The notes under the pieces were generated by a model. It saw nothing but the letters and a program-made list of their open reading frames with translations, was not told where the DNA came from and ran no database searches. DNA of 64,000 bases, from positions 372,001-436,000 of the forward strand of contig WFMF01000015.1 in NCBI GenBank assembly GCA_011033025.1. Direction: 5' to 3'. Below are positions 22,801-33,648 of the stretch, piece after piece. Numbering within the stretch: position 1 is the stretch's first letter; each line of letters begins with the position of its first letter. Origin of the DNA: Beroe forskalii. Taxonomy: Eukaryota; Ctenophora; Nuda; Beroida; Beroidae. Both the position numbers and the translations under genes were made by a program.

Positions 22801-25800
22801 AATTTATGACCAGATACACTTCTATTTGACCACCCATGAGACATCTACGCCCAATAAGGGGCGAGAAAAGGCAGTTTTTAAGCCCAAAAACGCGATTCTA
22901 ACCCCCCATAACAGACAGAAAATGGCTGATTTCGGGATTCTGAAGTATGGTATGTCTTTCTCAGGTCGTCCATGGATGGCGTGCAAATTTTCAGCTCAAT
23001 CGGCCAAAGCTTTTCGATTTCGGATCTTGGGTGCCTCAGAAATGAAGACACGCATGGATCACTGTTTTGAGAGGTAAAAATAGGGTATTTTAGTACTAGA
23101 TAACAGACTATTAAACTAATAGAAATGATTGAAATCAAGCCAAAATAAAGCAGGTGACCAGGCGATACCTCTAACTGACGGGGATACATGGACTTCTTCA
23201 ATGGAGTCTGCAAATGTTCCTTCTTCGTCAACAGATTGAGGAATCGTCAAGTCGGTAGTTGTGTTGTTCATTTCGTAGATATCATTCACTTGCTTTATGT
23301 CAATAAGTCCAGGGATATCATTAGATTGGCTGTAATCCTTCATCATAGCCCTTATTTCAGGGTGATCAGGTAGGCTTTGAATATCACAAGCTCTCTGGAG
23401 GTCAGCTGTTCTTAGTTCTTCTCGTTGGTGTTCATAAATAGTATCTTTTGCTTCGGAGAAGTCATCATTTTCATGGTAAATGATCTTTGCATCCATGAAA
23501 CTTCCTGAAAACCATGATGAAGCAATAAAGTCATATTTTATGAAGCTTTCGTCTATTTTAAAAACTAATCTTCAATGACAGTAAATTCAAAATTTAAAAA
23601 AATTGTGAGCAGACTGAGACAACAGCAGAATATAGTATAGTATATCATACCATGCTTTGATAAAGGAGCGTGCTTTAAAGGGGAAATATCGTTTGAATTG
23701 GACTCTTTTTCATCCACCTGTGATAAGTTTCTTTGAAATTCCAATATAACTTTACAAGGTTAATTTTTGTAGTATAAGGCAAATACTCAAATAGAATTTT
23801 CACGTTTTTCACGACTGATACCAATGATTGGAGTTCATTGTCGAAATAATTTGAGAGAGAGATTAACCTGGCTTGGAACAGTGTGATCCAGGAGCTTGAT
23901 GTGCGAGTATAAAGACTGGAGTTTCGACCAAAAGCTTTCTGATGACAGTGACTCATATTCAACGGCAATGTCACCCAGATCAACCTAAGGGGTTACAACT
24001 AATTATTTGGACATATTTAATGCGCTGCTAATTTGAAATTTTTAATACCATTAGGGTAATTATTTTTCATGAGTAAGAAATAAAGATGCACAGCTTTTAA
24101 AATCGAAAAAATCGGCTTTTGAGTTTCATGGCTGATTTTCGATTTTCTGACCACTTGCAATTGATTTTTTGGCTAATTTTACTACAGCGTACATGCACAT
24201 CGAATCAGCTAATCAGACTCCACAACACTTCCTGAGACCTGAATTCTTGTATCCTAAAAACCCCTTGTATCCTAAAAACCCTTTTCTGCAACTTAGTAAA
24301 TTTGTCAATTTTTCAATCGTTGGCATTTTAGCAGGATAGACTGTCGACTTGGAAAAGGGACCATCAACCGTGAAGTGACTGGTAACCGACCAGTACCTGA
24401 TCGTCGACCGATTACCAAATTAGCAAGTCGAATAAAATTTACGACTTTTATCCTAAGACTCGTGATCTTTCTGTCCTGATGATCACCATAACGCTATTTA
24501 CCCAAACCAAAATCCAGCAGCAGCCCTTGGTGAAACATTAAATGTCATGTGGTCATGCACCAAATGGGAACCCTCTCACAAATCTAAACTTAAAATGAAT
24601 TTTTTGAGCCCACTTTTTTCATACACCAATTTCGCACTTTCGCTTATAGTCGAATCAGAGTGTACAAAATGACAATTAAAATTCAACAGATTGCAGATAA
24701 TTTTATTGATTTCTAATCACATTTCACATTTTCTTCAATATACTCAATGTTATTTTTCAAAATAATTGAACTTAAGAGTGGGAAAAAAGTCAATGATCTT
24801 GTCCTACAATCTACAGATTCCACTCAGTACACTTTGCACGGAAGTTGATTATCCCATAGCCACTGGCTTCAATCAGCTCCATCCCTGTTATAACATAGCC
24901 CTTAGGACAGGAGTACGCCTTGTTCCAGGAACCATTTCCATTGCCACTGGAGCGGGTACCACTTGTAGCACCTGTGCACTTCATCTCTACATCCACTATG
25001 CCATACCAAGGCTGCTCTCTTCCTCTTACCACCTGGAAGCCGTAGTTGTCTGTTGACTTGCATGTTCTCTTTGGGTTTCTAGATCCTTCAGTGTTGCGAG
25101 TGAAAGGAATTTCGTCTCCGTATCCACAGTCCATGTAGAGCTCCACCAGTCCGTAACCACCTTGTTCTTTCCACTGCAGACCTTGGACTGCGTAGTTCCG
25201 AGGACACTCCTCTTTCAGTGTGGTGCCATCATGGTTTCCATTAGACCAGGAAGTCCAGAGAGATTTACGTTCTATCACGGGGGGAGTAGCAGGAATCTCA
25301 GACTGAACTAGTTCAGAACACCGAGGTCTGAAGTTTATTATCCCATATCCGTATGACTCAATTACTTCAAGTCCTGTTATGACTGACTTACTAGGACAGT
25401 GACTGGGTGAGTTCCTGAAACCATTGAAGTTAGTACCGGATGTAATCCAGGCTGAACTGCCAGTGTCAAAGCAGAGCATTTCCACATTGATGATACCATA
25501 CCCATGATCTTCCCGTCCCTCCAAGGCACTGAACCCGTTGAATTTTCCTGTGTCTTTACACTCTGTTTTATTGTTAGTGAAGCCCTCCTGGTTCCCAGTA
25601 AAATCTATCTTTGTCCCACCACAGTCCATCTCAACTTCGATGAGCCCGTACGAATGCTGCTCCGTCCACTGCAAGGCCTCCACCGCTTGGTTCAGTGGAC
25701 AGATGTGCTCTATGGTGTGACCCTGATGATTACTGTTTGACCAGCTCCCAGGATTTACCTCACTCAGCAACCTGCTGACTGCATTTTTCGTAGAAAGTGT

Positions 25801-28800
25801 CCTTATTGGTTTTCAACCTGTCGTAAAGGCTGCCTTGTCAACTTCTAGTTTATCGCCCTTATCTCCACTTGGCAGTGAATGCTAGAATTTGATCCCTGAA
25901 CTTTCTAAGGGGTTCAGGTCGTGAGTTTTGGGGAAAAAAGTTTTAAAAACCTTAGTTTATTTAAAAGAGGGGTGCTTTCCTGCTTGATGGGAGCACCCCC
26001 CCACCCCTTTCATCGATTTAAATTCCCGTGCTCCCCCTGCAGTTGTCCCCAAACTCCCCGCACATCATCTGCCCAACCCCAACCCATTTTTTTTTCACCC
26101 CCATAACCCCGATTCTGGAGGACATCCACATCTCTCTTTGTGCAGCTCGGGGTTTTTTATTCAATTTTTAAGAACCCCGTTCCCAAAGCCTTTTACAACC
26201 CTTTTTAACCTTCCCTTTTTATCTAAGAAGTCGATGATTCCCCTCCCCGTTTTCCGTATCTGTTTATCCTTTGGGCCGGGTTTTATCTCCCCGCAAAGTT
26301 TTAAGGTGTAAATCACCCCTTTCAAAACACACCCTTCCAAAACAGTGGGCCCCAAGGTCCCCCTGGGCAACAGAGGCAAAGGTTTTTGTCAACAGGGTTT
26401 GGTTTGAGAGCAGGCCGGGGGATCCCCAGCTTAATAATTTCCAGCCCTATCCCGTTTTTTAGGCCTCATTTTTGTAACCATAAAATTTTGCTGGGCGAAC
26501 AATTTTTTGTGGGTTTGGGGTTTGATTTGTGAAAAAAGTTTTGGGAAAATTTTTTTAACATTAAGCCGAAAGGGTAATGATATATTATGCCCAGAAATTT
26601 TTCCGAGTCGCCAGTATCAAGCCCCAAGGCCGGTTTTCAGTTTTTTAAAAAGGGGAAAAAGGGAAAATTTTTTAAACTTTTCCCCATGGAAAATCTTAAA
26701 AAACAGCCCCATTGAAAATTGGTCCAACCCAGAAGTAATTTTGAGGGCCCCTTTTGGGTGCTAAAAAACCCCAAGCCTGCAAATTTTTTCCCCAAATTTT
26801 AACTAATTTCTTTTTACCCCACGAAAAATTCCCAAACAGTCAAAATTTTTAAAAATATAAAAAATTTGAAAATAAAAAAAGATTAAACAGAAATTTTTCG
26901 CGCGGGACGTTAATTTCCCCCAAGCGCGCGTTGCCATGGGGGGTGACTTTCAGAATTTTAAAGATTTTATAAAACTAAAGGGCCCCTTGGGTTTAAATCA
27001 AAAAATATTTTACCGCACTTTTTTCCAAAAAAAATTTTCAACCCCTTACCCAAAAGTTTGGGTCCCAAAATCAAAAAAAACATTAAACAGGTGAAAAAAG
27101 AAAAAAACTCACCCCAAGGAAATTTATAAGTAAAAATACCGGTTTTGGGGATTTCCCTGGCTTTTTAAAATTATAAAATTAATAAGGGGGTTTCTTTTTT
27201 TTAATCACAAAATCAAATTTCCCCAACATTTAGGACAGACTAAACAAATTTTTTTTAAACTAAACCTTTAAATTTGGCCCCCAAAAAACCCTTTTTTAAA
27301 CCCCCAACGAAACCACCCCAACTCCCCCCCCCTAACTTTAATTTTAATTTTTTTTTAGGGGATTTCCCTTGTCTAGATAAAGGTTTTCCCCTTATATGGG
27401 GGGACTGACCCCCAAAAACGGGGGAAAATTAATGAAAAAATTTTTACCCCATCGAAAATTTAACGAACCAAAGGTTGTTCAGTGGGTAAAAGGGAACAAA
27501 ACGACCCAAAACAAAAAATGAAATTCCCCACACTTCATTTCCGCACAACGCAAAGCACTTTTCCCCACCGTATGCCGACACAAACCCCCAATCGATTTAA
27601 ATTTATTAAAAAAGTTTTCCCATTTCCTATGATGGACACAATAATTTTTACAACCAAAAACTTTTAAATCCAAATTATAATTAAAAACTTTTTAATGGTG
27701 TCGAGTATTGAAACCCCAAATTTGGGGACGAAAACATGAGTGCCGGGTTGGGCCCAAACCTCTTTACCCGAAGAACACATTTTTCTTTTGCACGACTTTC
27801 CAAAATTTTAACCAATTTTTGTAGTTTTGGGAGAAAACTTTTAAATTCCTTAATTTTTGGCCAAAAAAGGGGAAAATAAGTGGGTTCCTGGTTTGAATGT
27901 CGGGTATTATTATTAAAAAAAATTAAATTTTATTTTTAAATCAAATGTTTTAAATTTTTAACTTAATTAATGTAATCCCCTCGTCCGGAAAAAATCTCTG
28001 TGTTTAAAAATTTAAAATTTAACAATTAATCAAATTTTCAAAGTTTATTATTGGAAAGAGTCATTAAAGGGTTTAAACAAAAAAAATTTGGTTTTGGGGA
28101 AAAATTTTAAAATTATTCAAATTTTAAACCTCCCAAAGATGACTGTTTTGTTCTCCGAAGATAGAAACCTCCCAACATTTTTTAAATTTAAAAAAATCTT
28201 TTCACCAACCAAATATTTTTTCAATAAATTTTAAAACAACTTTGTTTCCAAAAAAAAATCCAAACCAATTTTTGATTTTTTTTAAAATATTTTATAATAT
28301 TCCTTCCTTAAAATTTTTTCTCATAAACCCCGGTTTCCACCTTGAGGGGGGCAAATATTTTTTTGGTTAAAAATTTTGGGTGATGTGGTTTCCCAAAAGG
28401 GGGCACAAAAAATATCCAATGACCCCTTTATCCCCTGGGTTCTTTTATCTCAACTTCCCCCGCCGAAAATTTAAAACCGGGGAAATTTTAAAACTAAAAT
28501 AATATTAACATTTAGAAACCATCTTAGCATCTAAAAAAAAATTTAAAAATGTACAAAACTTGAGAAAAATTTTCCGTGTTTTTACATCAGTCTCTGAAGG
28601 CTGGGGCCTTTTTGACTATTTTTGGCCCAAAAGTTTCCCTTATAATTCCCTTCCCGCACACTGGGGGCCCCGAAAAAGGGGAAATTTGTACCCGATGGGT
28701 AAAAGTTTAGAACATTGTCCTTTTTAAAAAATCCAAAGCGATCTTTTTGCCCCCAATTTTTTAATGTGAGATTCCCGATGGTTCCCGGGAAAAACCTTTT

Positions 28801-31800
28801 TTCCCCTTTATCTGTGCTTTAGGGGTGGCCTTTTAGTAAAGGGGCCCCCGAAGAAAGGGATAAAGTAGTCCTTTTTAATAGATATCACCACCTAGGGGGT
28901 TTGTTTATGGAAAAGGGTTTCANNNNNNNNNNNNNNNNNNNNNNNNNNNNNNNNNNNNNNNNNNNNNNNNNNNNNNNNNNNNNNNNNNNNNNNNNNNNNN
29001 NNNNNNNNNNNNNNNNNNNNNNATTTGGGGGTTTTTGGAAAAAATTCCCTTTTTCCCCCATGTTCAAAAAATTATTATCATAATAAAATTTTTAAGTATT
29101 TTTGGGAAAAATCCCCAAAGAACCCCAAAAATTTGTAAAACCAAAAATTTTTTCTCCCAAAATAAAAATTTTTAAAAAGATATCACCCTTTTACTTCCCT
29201 TCCCTATTTCCTAGTTATTAGGGTTTTTGGGGCGTGTTTGGCCCAAAAGGCCAAATAACCTTTTCAAAAATTTACATGCGTCATGTTTAAATTTTTTCCT
29301 CAACTTACCCAAATGGGTGTAAAAAAAACCATCGTAAAGAAATAAAAAGATGGGAGCATGGTCAGAATTGGGAAAACATCATCCAACCCTGGAAATTTGG
29401 GCGTGAGACCGTCCCTTTTCAATTTTTTTAGGCGGAAATTTTTTGCCCAAAAAATATCGTAGGCCGAAATGTTTTTTTTTGGTTTTGAACTTTTCCCCAA
29501 AAATTTTGATTTGACCTTTGGGGAACCCCCAAAAAAACAAAGGAGCTTTAAAATTTAAAAATTTTAAACTTTCAAAAAAAATCAAATTTCGACTTCAAGG
29601 GGGGTAAAATGGCCCCCTATTAGCCGAAAAACCAAAATAATAAACGTAAAAACCGGGGTTAAAAAAAAATTTCATTTAAAAATTTTTTCCCAAAAAGGAA
29701 AGCCCAAAATTTACCCCAAGTCCCAAATTTTTCCGGTTTAACTGACCAATAAAGATTAAAGGGAATGGAAATTGTTGGGGAAAGGGAAAAATGGAACATT
29801 TTAAAGAAAAATTTTTAAAAAAAAACAAAATTTTAGTTCCCCAAGAAATTGAAAAAAATCCCTCAAGGGCCCAAAAGAAAAACCCCAAAAATTTAAAAAT
29901 GGTTTTTTTTAGGTTTTTTTAAAAAATTAAAATGTTATAAAATTTTTAAAGGGAAAAAAAATTTTAAAAATTTTTGGAAAATAAAAGAAATTTTGGGTTT
30001 GGAACCCCTAGCCATCACTGTGAACCCATGCTCTCTCGCTTTCCGTTTTTGCTTATTGTTCCATGCAACTGCTTACCGCTTGTGCCGAAGGAAAATAGAA
30101 TTGTTGAAGACTTTGAAGAACAAGAAGAAATGTTTCAGGACTAAAAAGAGTGATCGTGTGTACATCTACGATGAGGAGGTTGAGACATATAGGAGATCTA
30201 GGTTTGCAAGGTTCTACGGGGCACTGCATGGAGCTAAAGGAGTCTCCACTCCCGTCCCACAGCATCAGTGTGAATGGGGGGGAGGGAGGGAGTGAGGTGA
30301 AGTTCTGCTCCTCTCCCTGAGGACTTGCCACCCCGAACAGAGAGGGAACAGTGGAGCCTCTCCCTGTCATCATAGCTTGGGGGACATTTGTCTACATATT
30401 TGGTCAGTCAGATAAACTCATCGATCAGTAAAGCCCCCAATAAAATGATTTGTTGGATAGCTAGAAATGTTATTTTACGTGATAGAAAAACAATGATTGC
30501 TTCTTTATAAATCATTGATAAAAGGCCACATATTGAATATTGTGTTCAGTTGTAGAATCCAGTTGCTGAGCATGGGAGTTGGAATTTGATTTTAAGCTGG
30601 AAAGTGTACAAGAAGATTTACCGGGTTAATTGGTGATGAGATAGGAACCCTCCTTATTCTCAACGACTGGATATACTCAACTTAACTACATTAGCGGAAC
30701 GTAGAAATCGTGGAATTTAATCGAGACGTTTAAGGCTTTAAATGGTGAGTCATGTATAGGGAAGTATGTATAATGTGAGTAGGTCAGGATTAAAACTTGT
30801 TTCTGATATGAGGTTAGTAAGGGAAGTGTTAAAGTACAAAATTTATCTAAACATTTTTAACTAATAGGGTAATTAACTTTTGGAACAAACTTCCTTATGA
30901 AGTAAAGCTATCGAATTCAGTCAATGATTTTTAAGGTTAACTTGGAAGAGTTTAAACTGAAGAATAAAGATAGTATAGGAAGTGGGAATTTTTGGGAAGT
31001 GTCGAGTGAAGTTTTGTCAAAGATAGAGGGACCTAGCTATTTGGATAATAAAGTCCGGCATAATAAATTTTTAATGGAAAATCCATTTGTTGCTAGAAAA
31101 AAGTTCATAAATTTGTGTTCTACTGGGATTTATACGGGATAATTTAGACTTTTAGAATCGTGAATAGTTGATCTTTCGTAGAATTAACAGGGAAAGGATA
31201 TTTTAGATGATTATTGTCATTATACATTTGATTTGATTTGATTTGAGCACCCAGAAGAACAGATGCCTGTTTTTCTGGATTTCCACTATTTTGACAGGGA
31301 TTATTTACTACTACTAGGTTGGTTTAGCGACCATTTAGTGGATTATCGTTCATAATCCAGGGAGACGACAACACAGGAGAAGAGTTATGGAGCTATGAGG
31401 GTACAGTACAAGGGTACAGTACAGTACAAGGGTACAGTACAGTACAAGGGTACAGTACAGTACAAGGGTACAGTACAAGGGGATAACTTGGGGATGCACT
31501 TCTACTGCTTTGGCAGTTGGCACACTTCCTCTCATAACACGTCTCCATCATCACTGAAGGAAAACGTCACCTTGGGGCATGTATCGGTAGCGACTCGTAT
31601 CGAAAGGAATATTGGGATGGTATTGTTGTGAAAGAGTGGTGTGAGGAGATCGGAACCTCTGTGATATTTCTAGGTATCATCCACACGCTGCATATTGCTA
31701 ACTTTATCCATAGCTATCAGCATAAATTCACATACTTTCTGCGGACTATTCCTGGTTTTTAGCACTTTGTTAAACCACTGGTGATCTTATCACATATGGA

Positions 31801-33648
31801 TTCCTCCCCACGTTGTTCGGCGGCCCTCTGACTTATGTTGAAAGGAAGATCGTAGCCCTTCCAACCAGACACGGTGGTTACGGTATGTAGATTCTTGGCG
31901 AGAGAGCTCAGAAGGACTTTGCTACCTCAACATTCAACAAAGGTGACGAGCGAACTTACTGCAGCCTGATAGCACAAAGCCTGTTAGCACAAGACATCTA
32001 TCATGAAAGTTAGCGAGGCAAAAGTGTCTAAAGAGACTGAATTTCGCAGCACCCGGGTTGGGTCAATGAGAGAAGTTACGCCCCCAAAGTAGACCTGGAT
32101 TTTACCATCAATCATAGTTATTCATATCATCATAATTTACTGCTGTTTTACTGCTTGGATTTGTAAAATGGAGTAACATATTCCAAATTTTCAAAAACTA
32201 TTCTTTAAATGACTTTTACTGTGTTCGTCATCTTATTTGAAGCAAAATTGTGAAAAAGTTAGGATTTAAGAAGTTTATAGGACACAAATCACTCGGTCAT
32301 GGTCACATTTAACAATTTACATTTTTAATACATTTTTAATACATTTTGCTTTTCTGCGCTTATAGAATTAAGAGGTTACTTCAGAATAGGAAATTGGTCA
32401 GTGGGTCACTTGAGTGGATGAGCTCTGCAATAATATAGTAGGATGCTTTAGCATAGGGAATGAAACACTGAAACAGTGGGTCACTCGAGTGGCATAAAGT
32501 ATTAGAAATAAATAAGTATGTATTCACTAAAGCAGTAAGACCTAAGGAACTATCTAACAAGAAACCTTCTAGAAATGATTTTCTCAAGGCTACGGAGGCT
32601 TCCAGGTTCAACTTACCGTCACCAGATTGAGTATTTCCTGTTCTTCTCCAAAGTGCTTTTGCAGGAAGTCAACTGCCTCTGAGGTAGAGAGGTAAAGCCT
32701 TCGAAGTCTTATAACATAGAATTTCCCTACGTAGCATAATTTATCAAGAAGAAATGGAGTTGCTGTAGTTAATCGGACTATGGTCTAGTGTAACATTGGT
32801 ATCAAAAGAACATACCCTGAAATAGTATCATCACTGACATTACATTAAAATCATCACCACCGTACTCAATACTGAATTCTTGTGGGCAAATGGTTGTAAT
32901 AAGAATTCATGAATCCTAGTATGTTTTCACTTACTGCTATCAAAGACATCAGTAGGAATCATGGGAGGCTGGAGGGTGGCAATGATGTCCAACACTTGTC
33001 TCACATCGATCATAAACCCCTGAGAGTTGTTCCTTGTTACACCAGTGTGGATGCTTCCCCCAGCGGGCAAGTTTAGAATCAGCGTGTAAGGTTAGAGGCT
33101 CAATAGGTTTTAGGCAGTAGCATGTCAACACACATTCAATATCAAAACATAAAAGTTTGCTTCTTTTTCACGGTGGTTGAACATTGAAATTTAATTGATA
33201 ACATAAAGTCATAACCGATTCACCCACCAGTTTAACAAAGTAGTCTATCTGGTACTTGGGAAGGTTCTCTGCAGTTAACATGCGCCAGAAGAAGTCCTGG
33301 GCCAGCAGGGTACAGGAACTCAGGTTGACCTTATACAGAGCCCTGTACTTGGCATTGAGCGAGCAGTGCACAGCACGGGGAAGCGGGAATATCAGTTTCT
33401 GTAACAAGTTCCGGTCCTCACTCGTTACTGCTTTGTGAATTCCCCTGAAACAACCGAGCGCGTCATTAAACTGGTCGGGCAACTTGGATGCTGCCCAAGA
33501 TATTATGAACCATTATGAAAGTCTGCACGCACTACTCCAACCAACATCCCCGACGGTTACAGAAAGATTGTGTAATTTGCTGTTACCTGCAACACGTGAG
33601 GGCTATGGATATATTGCTTTTTTGAGAGACATCGCGACGAGATTGCAT
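16863..33648 (-). CDS. Divergent annexin with long internal linker, at least 16 exons
   Basis: I read these exons (minus strand): 33648-33587, 33444-33228, 33019-32935, 32678-32617, 23984-23868, 23717-23651, 23504-23169, 21001-20868, 20691-20578, 20417-20318, 20126-20047, 19848-19777, 19570-19469, roughly 19395-19270, 17457-17345, 16997-16863 (TGA). Phases agree except around the 19.3-kb exon, where I could not fix both borders. The product would be about 640 residues. The second half shows four annexin repeats: ELYQEDLLRSLKEKM, LLCSTPQQINEI, GGRDEMSSALETELAIHDAK and DLDKVSKEYEQKY match the helix pattern and the typical GGRDE linker. The first half is more degenerate, followed by an acidic linker of about 130 residues. 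The GxGTDE calcium loops are mostly lost (for example DNDNT, TWDGED), so calcium-dependent membrane binding may be weak. Start codon tentative. Confidence 0.7.
17158..17265. mobile_element. Small inverted-repeat element in annexin intron or flank
   Basis: 'ggcagttcaaactgcagtt' followed by ctgtgcgc is mirrored by tgcgcac and 'aactgcagttcgaactgtca'; an inner pair (tgcgcagcgta / tacgctgcgca) flanks gagacatg. This looks like a MITE-type hairpin of about 100 bases. Confidence 0.55.
20221..20251. repeat. Perfect 31-bp palindrome
   Basis: gactgctagttcatt and aatgaactagcagtc are exact complements around one T. It lies in an annexin intron (20127-20317... boundary region) close to an exon, so it would form a hairpin in the pre-mRNA. 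Confidence 0.75.
21010..21150. repeat. 14-bp minisatellite in annexin intron
   Basis: About nine imperfect copies of gattagggagtagt immediately upstream (in gene direction) of the exon starting at 21001. Confidence 0.75.
21574..23085. repeat. Three copies of a 320-350-bp unit
   Basis: Copies at about 21574-21907, 21918-22237 and 22731-23085 share gattttacaggaaaacaaag, the tail gcctcagaaatga and most of the sequence between. The first two are adjacent; the third is separated by unrelated DNA ending in a hexamer microsatellite. Each yields a look-alike plus-strand ORF (KQRKTGEYHWFSGFRR), but the frames break and the array lies inside an annexin intron, so I treat it as a non-coding repeat. A retained coding origin cannot be excluded. 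Confidence 0.75.
22551..22700. repeat. (ATTTCT)n microsatellite
   Basis: About 25 uninterrupted copies of the hexamer atttct, directly abutting the third copy of the 350-bp unit. The perfect purity implies recent expansion. Confidence 0.95.
24811..25770 (-). CDS. Secreted VMO-I-like protein with six repeats (5' exon missing)
   Basis: A 319-codon open frame ending at 24811. Six repeats of about 50 residues each close on the same motif: SYGLIEVEMDC, GYGIINVEMLC, GYGIINFRPRC, GYGLVELYMDC, WYGIVDVEMKC and GYGIINFRAKC; four contain a CP(x)nV(I)TG-type turn before it. Three such repeats per unit, in two units split near residue 165, resemble the three-fold beta-prism of vitelline membrane outer layer protein I; dermatopontin is a weaker alternative. 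Evenly spaced cysteines suggest an extracellular, disulphide-bonded protein. No signal peptide or ATG is visible: a first exon should lie upstream, where the assembly is corrupted. AATAAA occurs about 105 bases past the stop. The gene is nested in an annexin intron, same strand. Confidence 0.65.
   Translation of the reverse strand: MLSEVNPGSWSNSNHQGHTIEHICPLNQAVEALQWTEQHSYGLIEVEMDCGGTKIDFTGNQEGFTNNKTECKDTGKFNGFSALEGREDHGYGIINVEMLCFDTGSSAWITSGTNFNGFRNSPSHCPSKSVITGLEVIESYGYGIINFRPRCSELVQSEIPATPPVIERKSLWTSWSNGNHDGTTLKEECPRNYAVQGLQWKEQGGYGLVELYMDCGYGDEIPFTRNTEGSRNPKRTCKSTDNYGFQVVRGREQPWYGIVDVEMKCTGATSGTRSSGNGNGSWNKAYSCPKGYVITGMELIEASGYGIINFRAKCTEWNL
25880..29990. other. Apparently corrupted assembly around a scaffold gap
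   Basis: Base texture changes abruptly near 25,880 and returns to normal near 29,990. In between, runs of three to seven identical bases follow one another almost without break (aaaatttttggggaaaa style), unlike either flank. This looks like failed gap filling or error-rich consensus rather than biology. I do not annotate any gene here, although the first exon of the VMO-I-like gene probably belongs in it. Confidence 0.8.
28923..29022. other. Assembly gap of 100 N
   Basis: Exactly 100 N, the conventional size of a gap of unknown length. Confidence 0.99.
29993..30295 (+). CDS. Open frame of unknown status just after the corrupted region
   Basis: A 100-codon frame with normal base composition, basic in the middle (KNKKKCFRTKKSDRVYIYDEE). 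It could be a real exon cut by the bad assembly to its left. No family recognised, and no clear splice site at either end. Confidence 0.15.
   Translation: MGLEPLAITVNPCSLAFRFCLLFHATAYRLCRRKIELLKTLKNKKKCFRTKKSDRVYIYDEEVETYRRSRFARFYGALHGAKGVSTPVPQHQCEWGGGRE
30440..31240 (+). mobile_element. Decayed 3' part of a non-LTR retrotransposon
   Basis: Read through stops and frame changes, the + strand gives fragments of the conserved region after the reverse transcriptase: RPHIEYCVQL, NPVAEHGSWN, YSQRLDILNLTTLAERRNRG and a final FWNKLP-like segment. It ends in a short (gattt)n tail near 31215, the kind of 3' end used by CR1-like LINEs. It is inactive. It lies in the long annexin intron. Confidence 0.65.
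31395..31490. repeat. gggtacagtacagtacaa tandem repeat
   Basis: Five or so tandem copies of an 18-base unit built from gtac and gtacagtac, itself rich in short palindromes. Confidence 0.8.

Noticed and set aside
26161-29888. Several ORFs inside the homopolymer-rich block
   Set aside because: They arise from corrupted sequence. Compositions are dominated by F, K, P and G from base runs.
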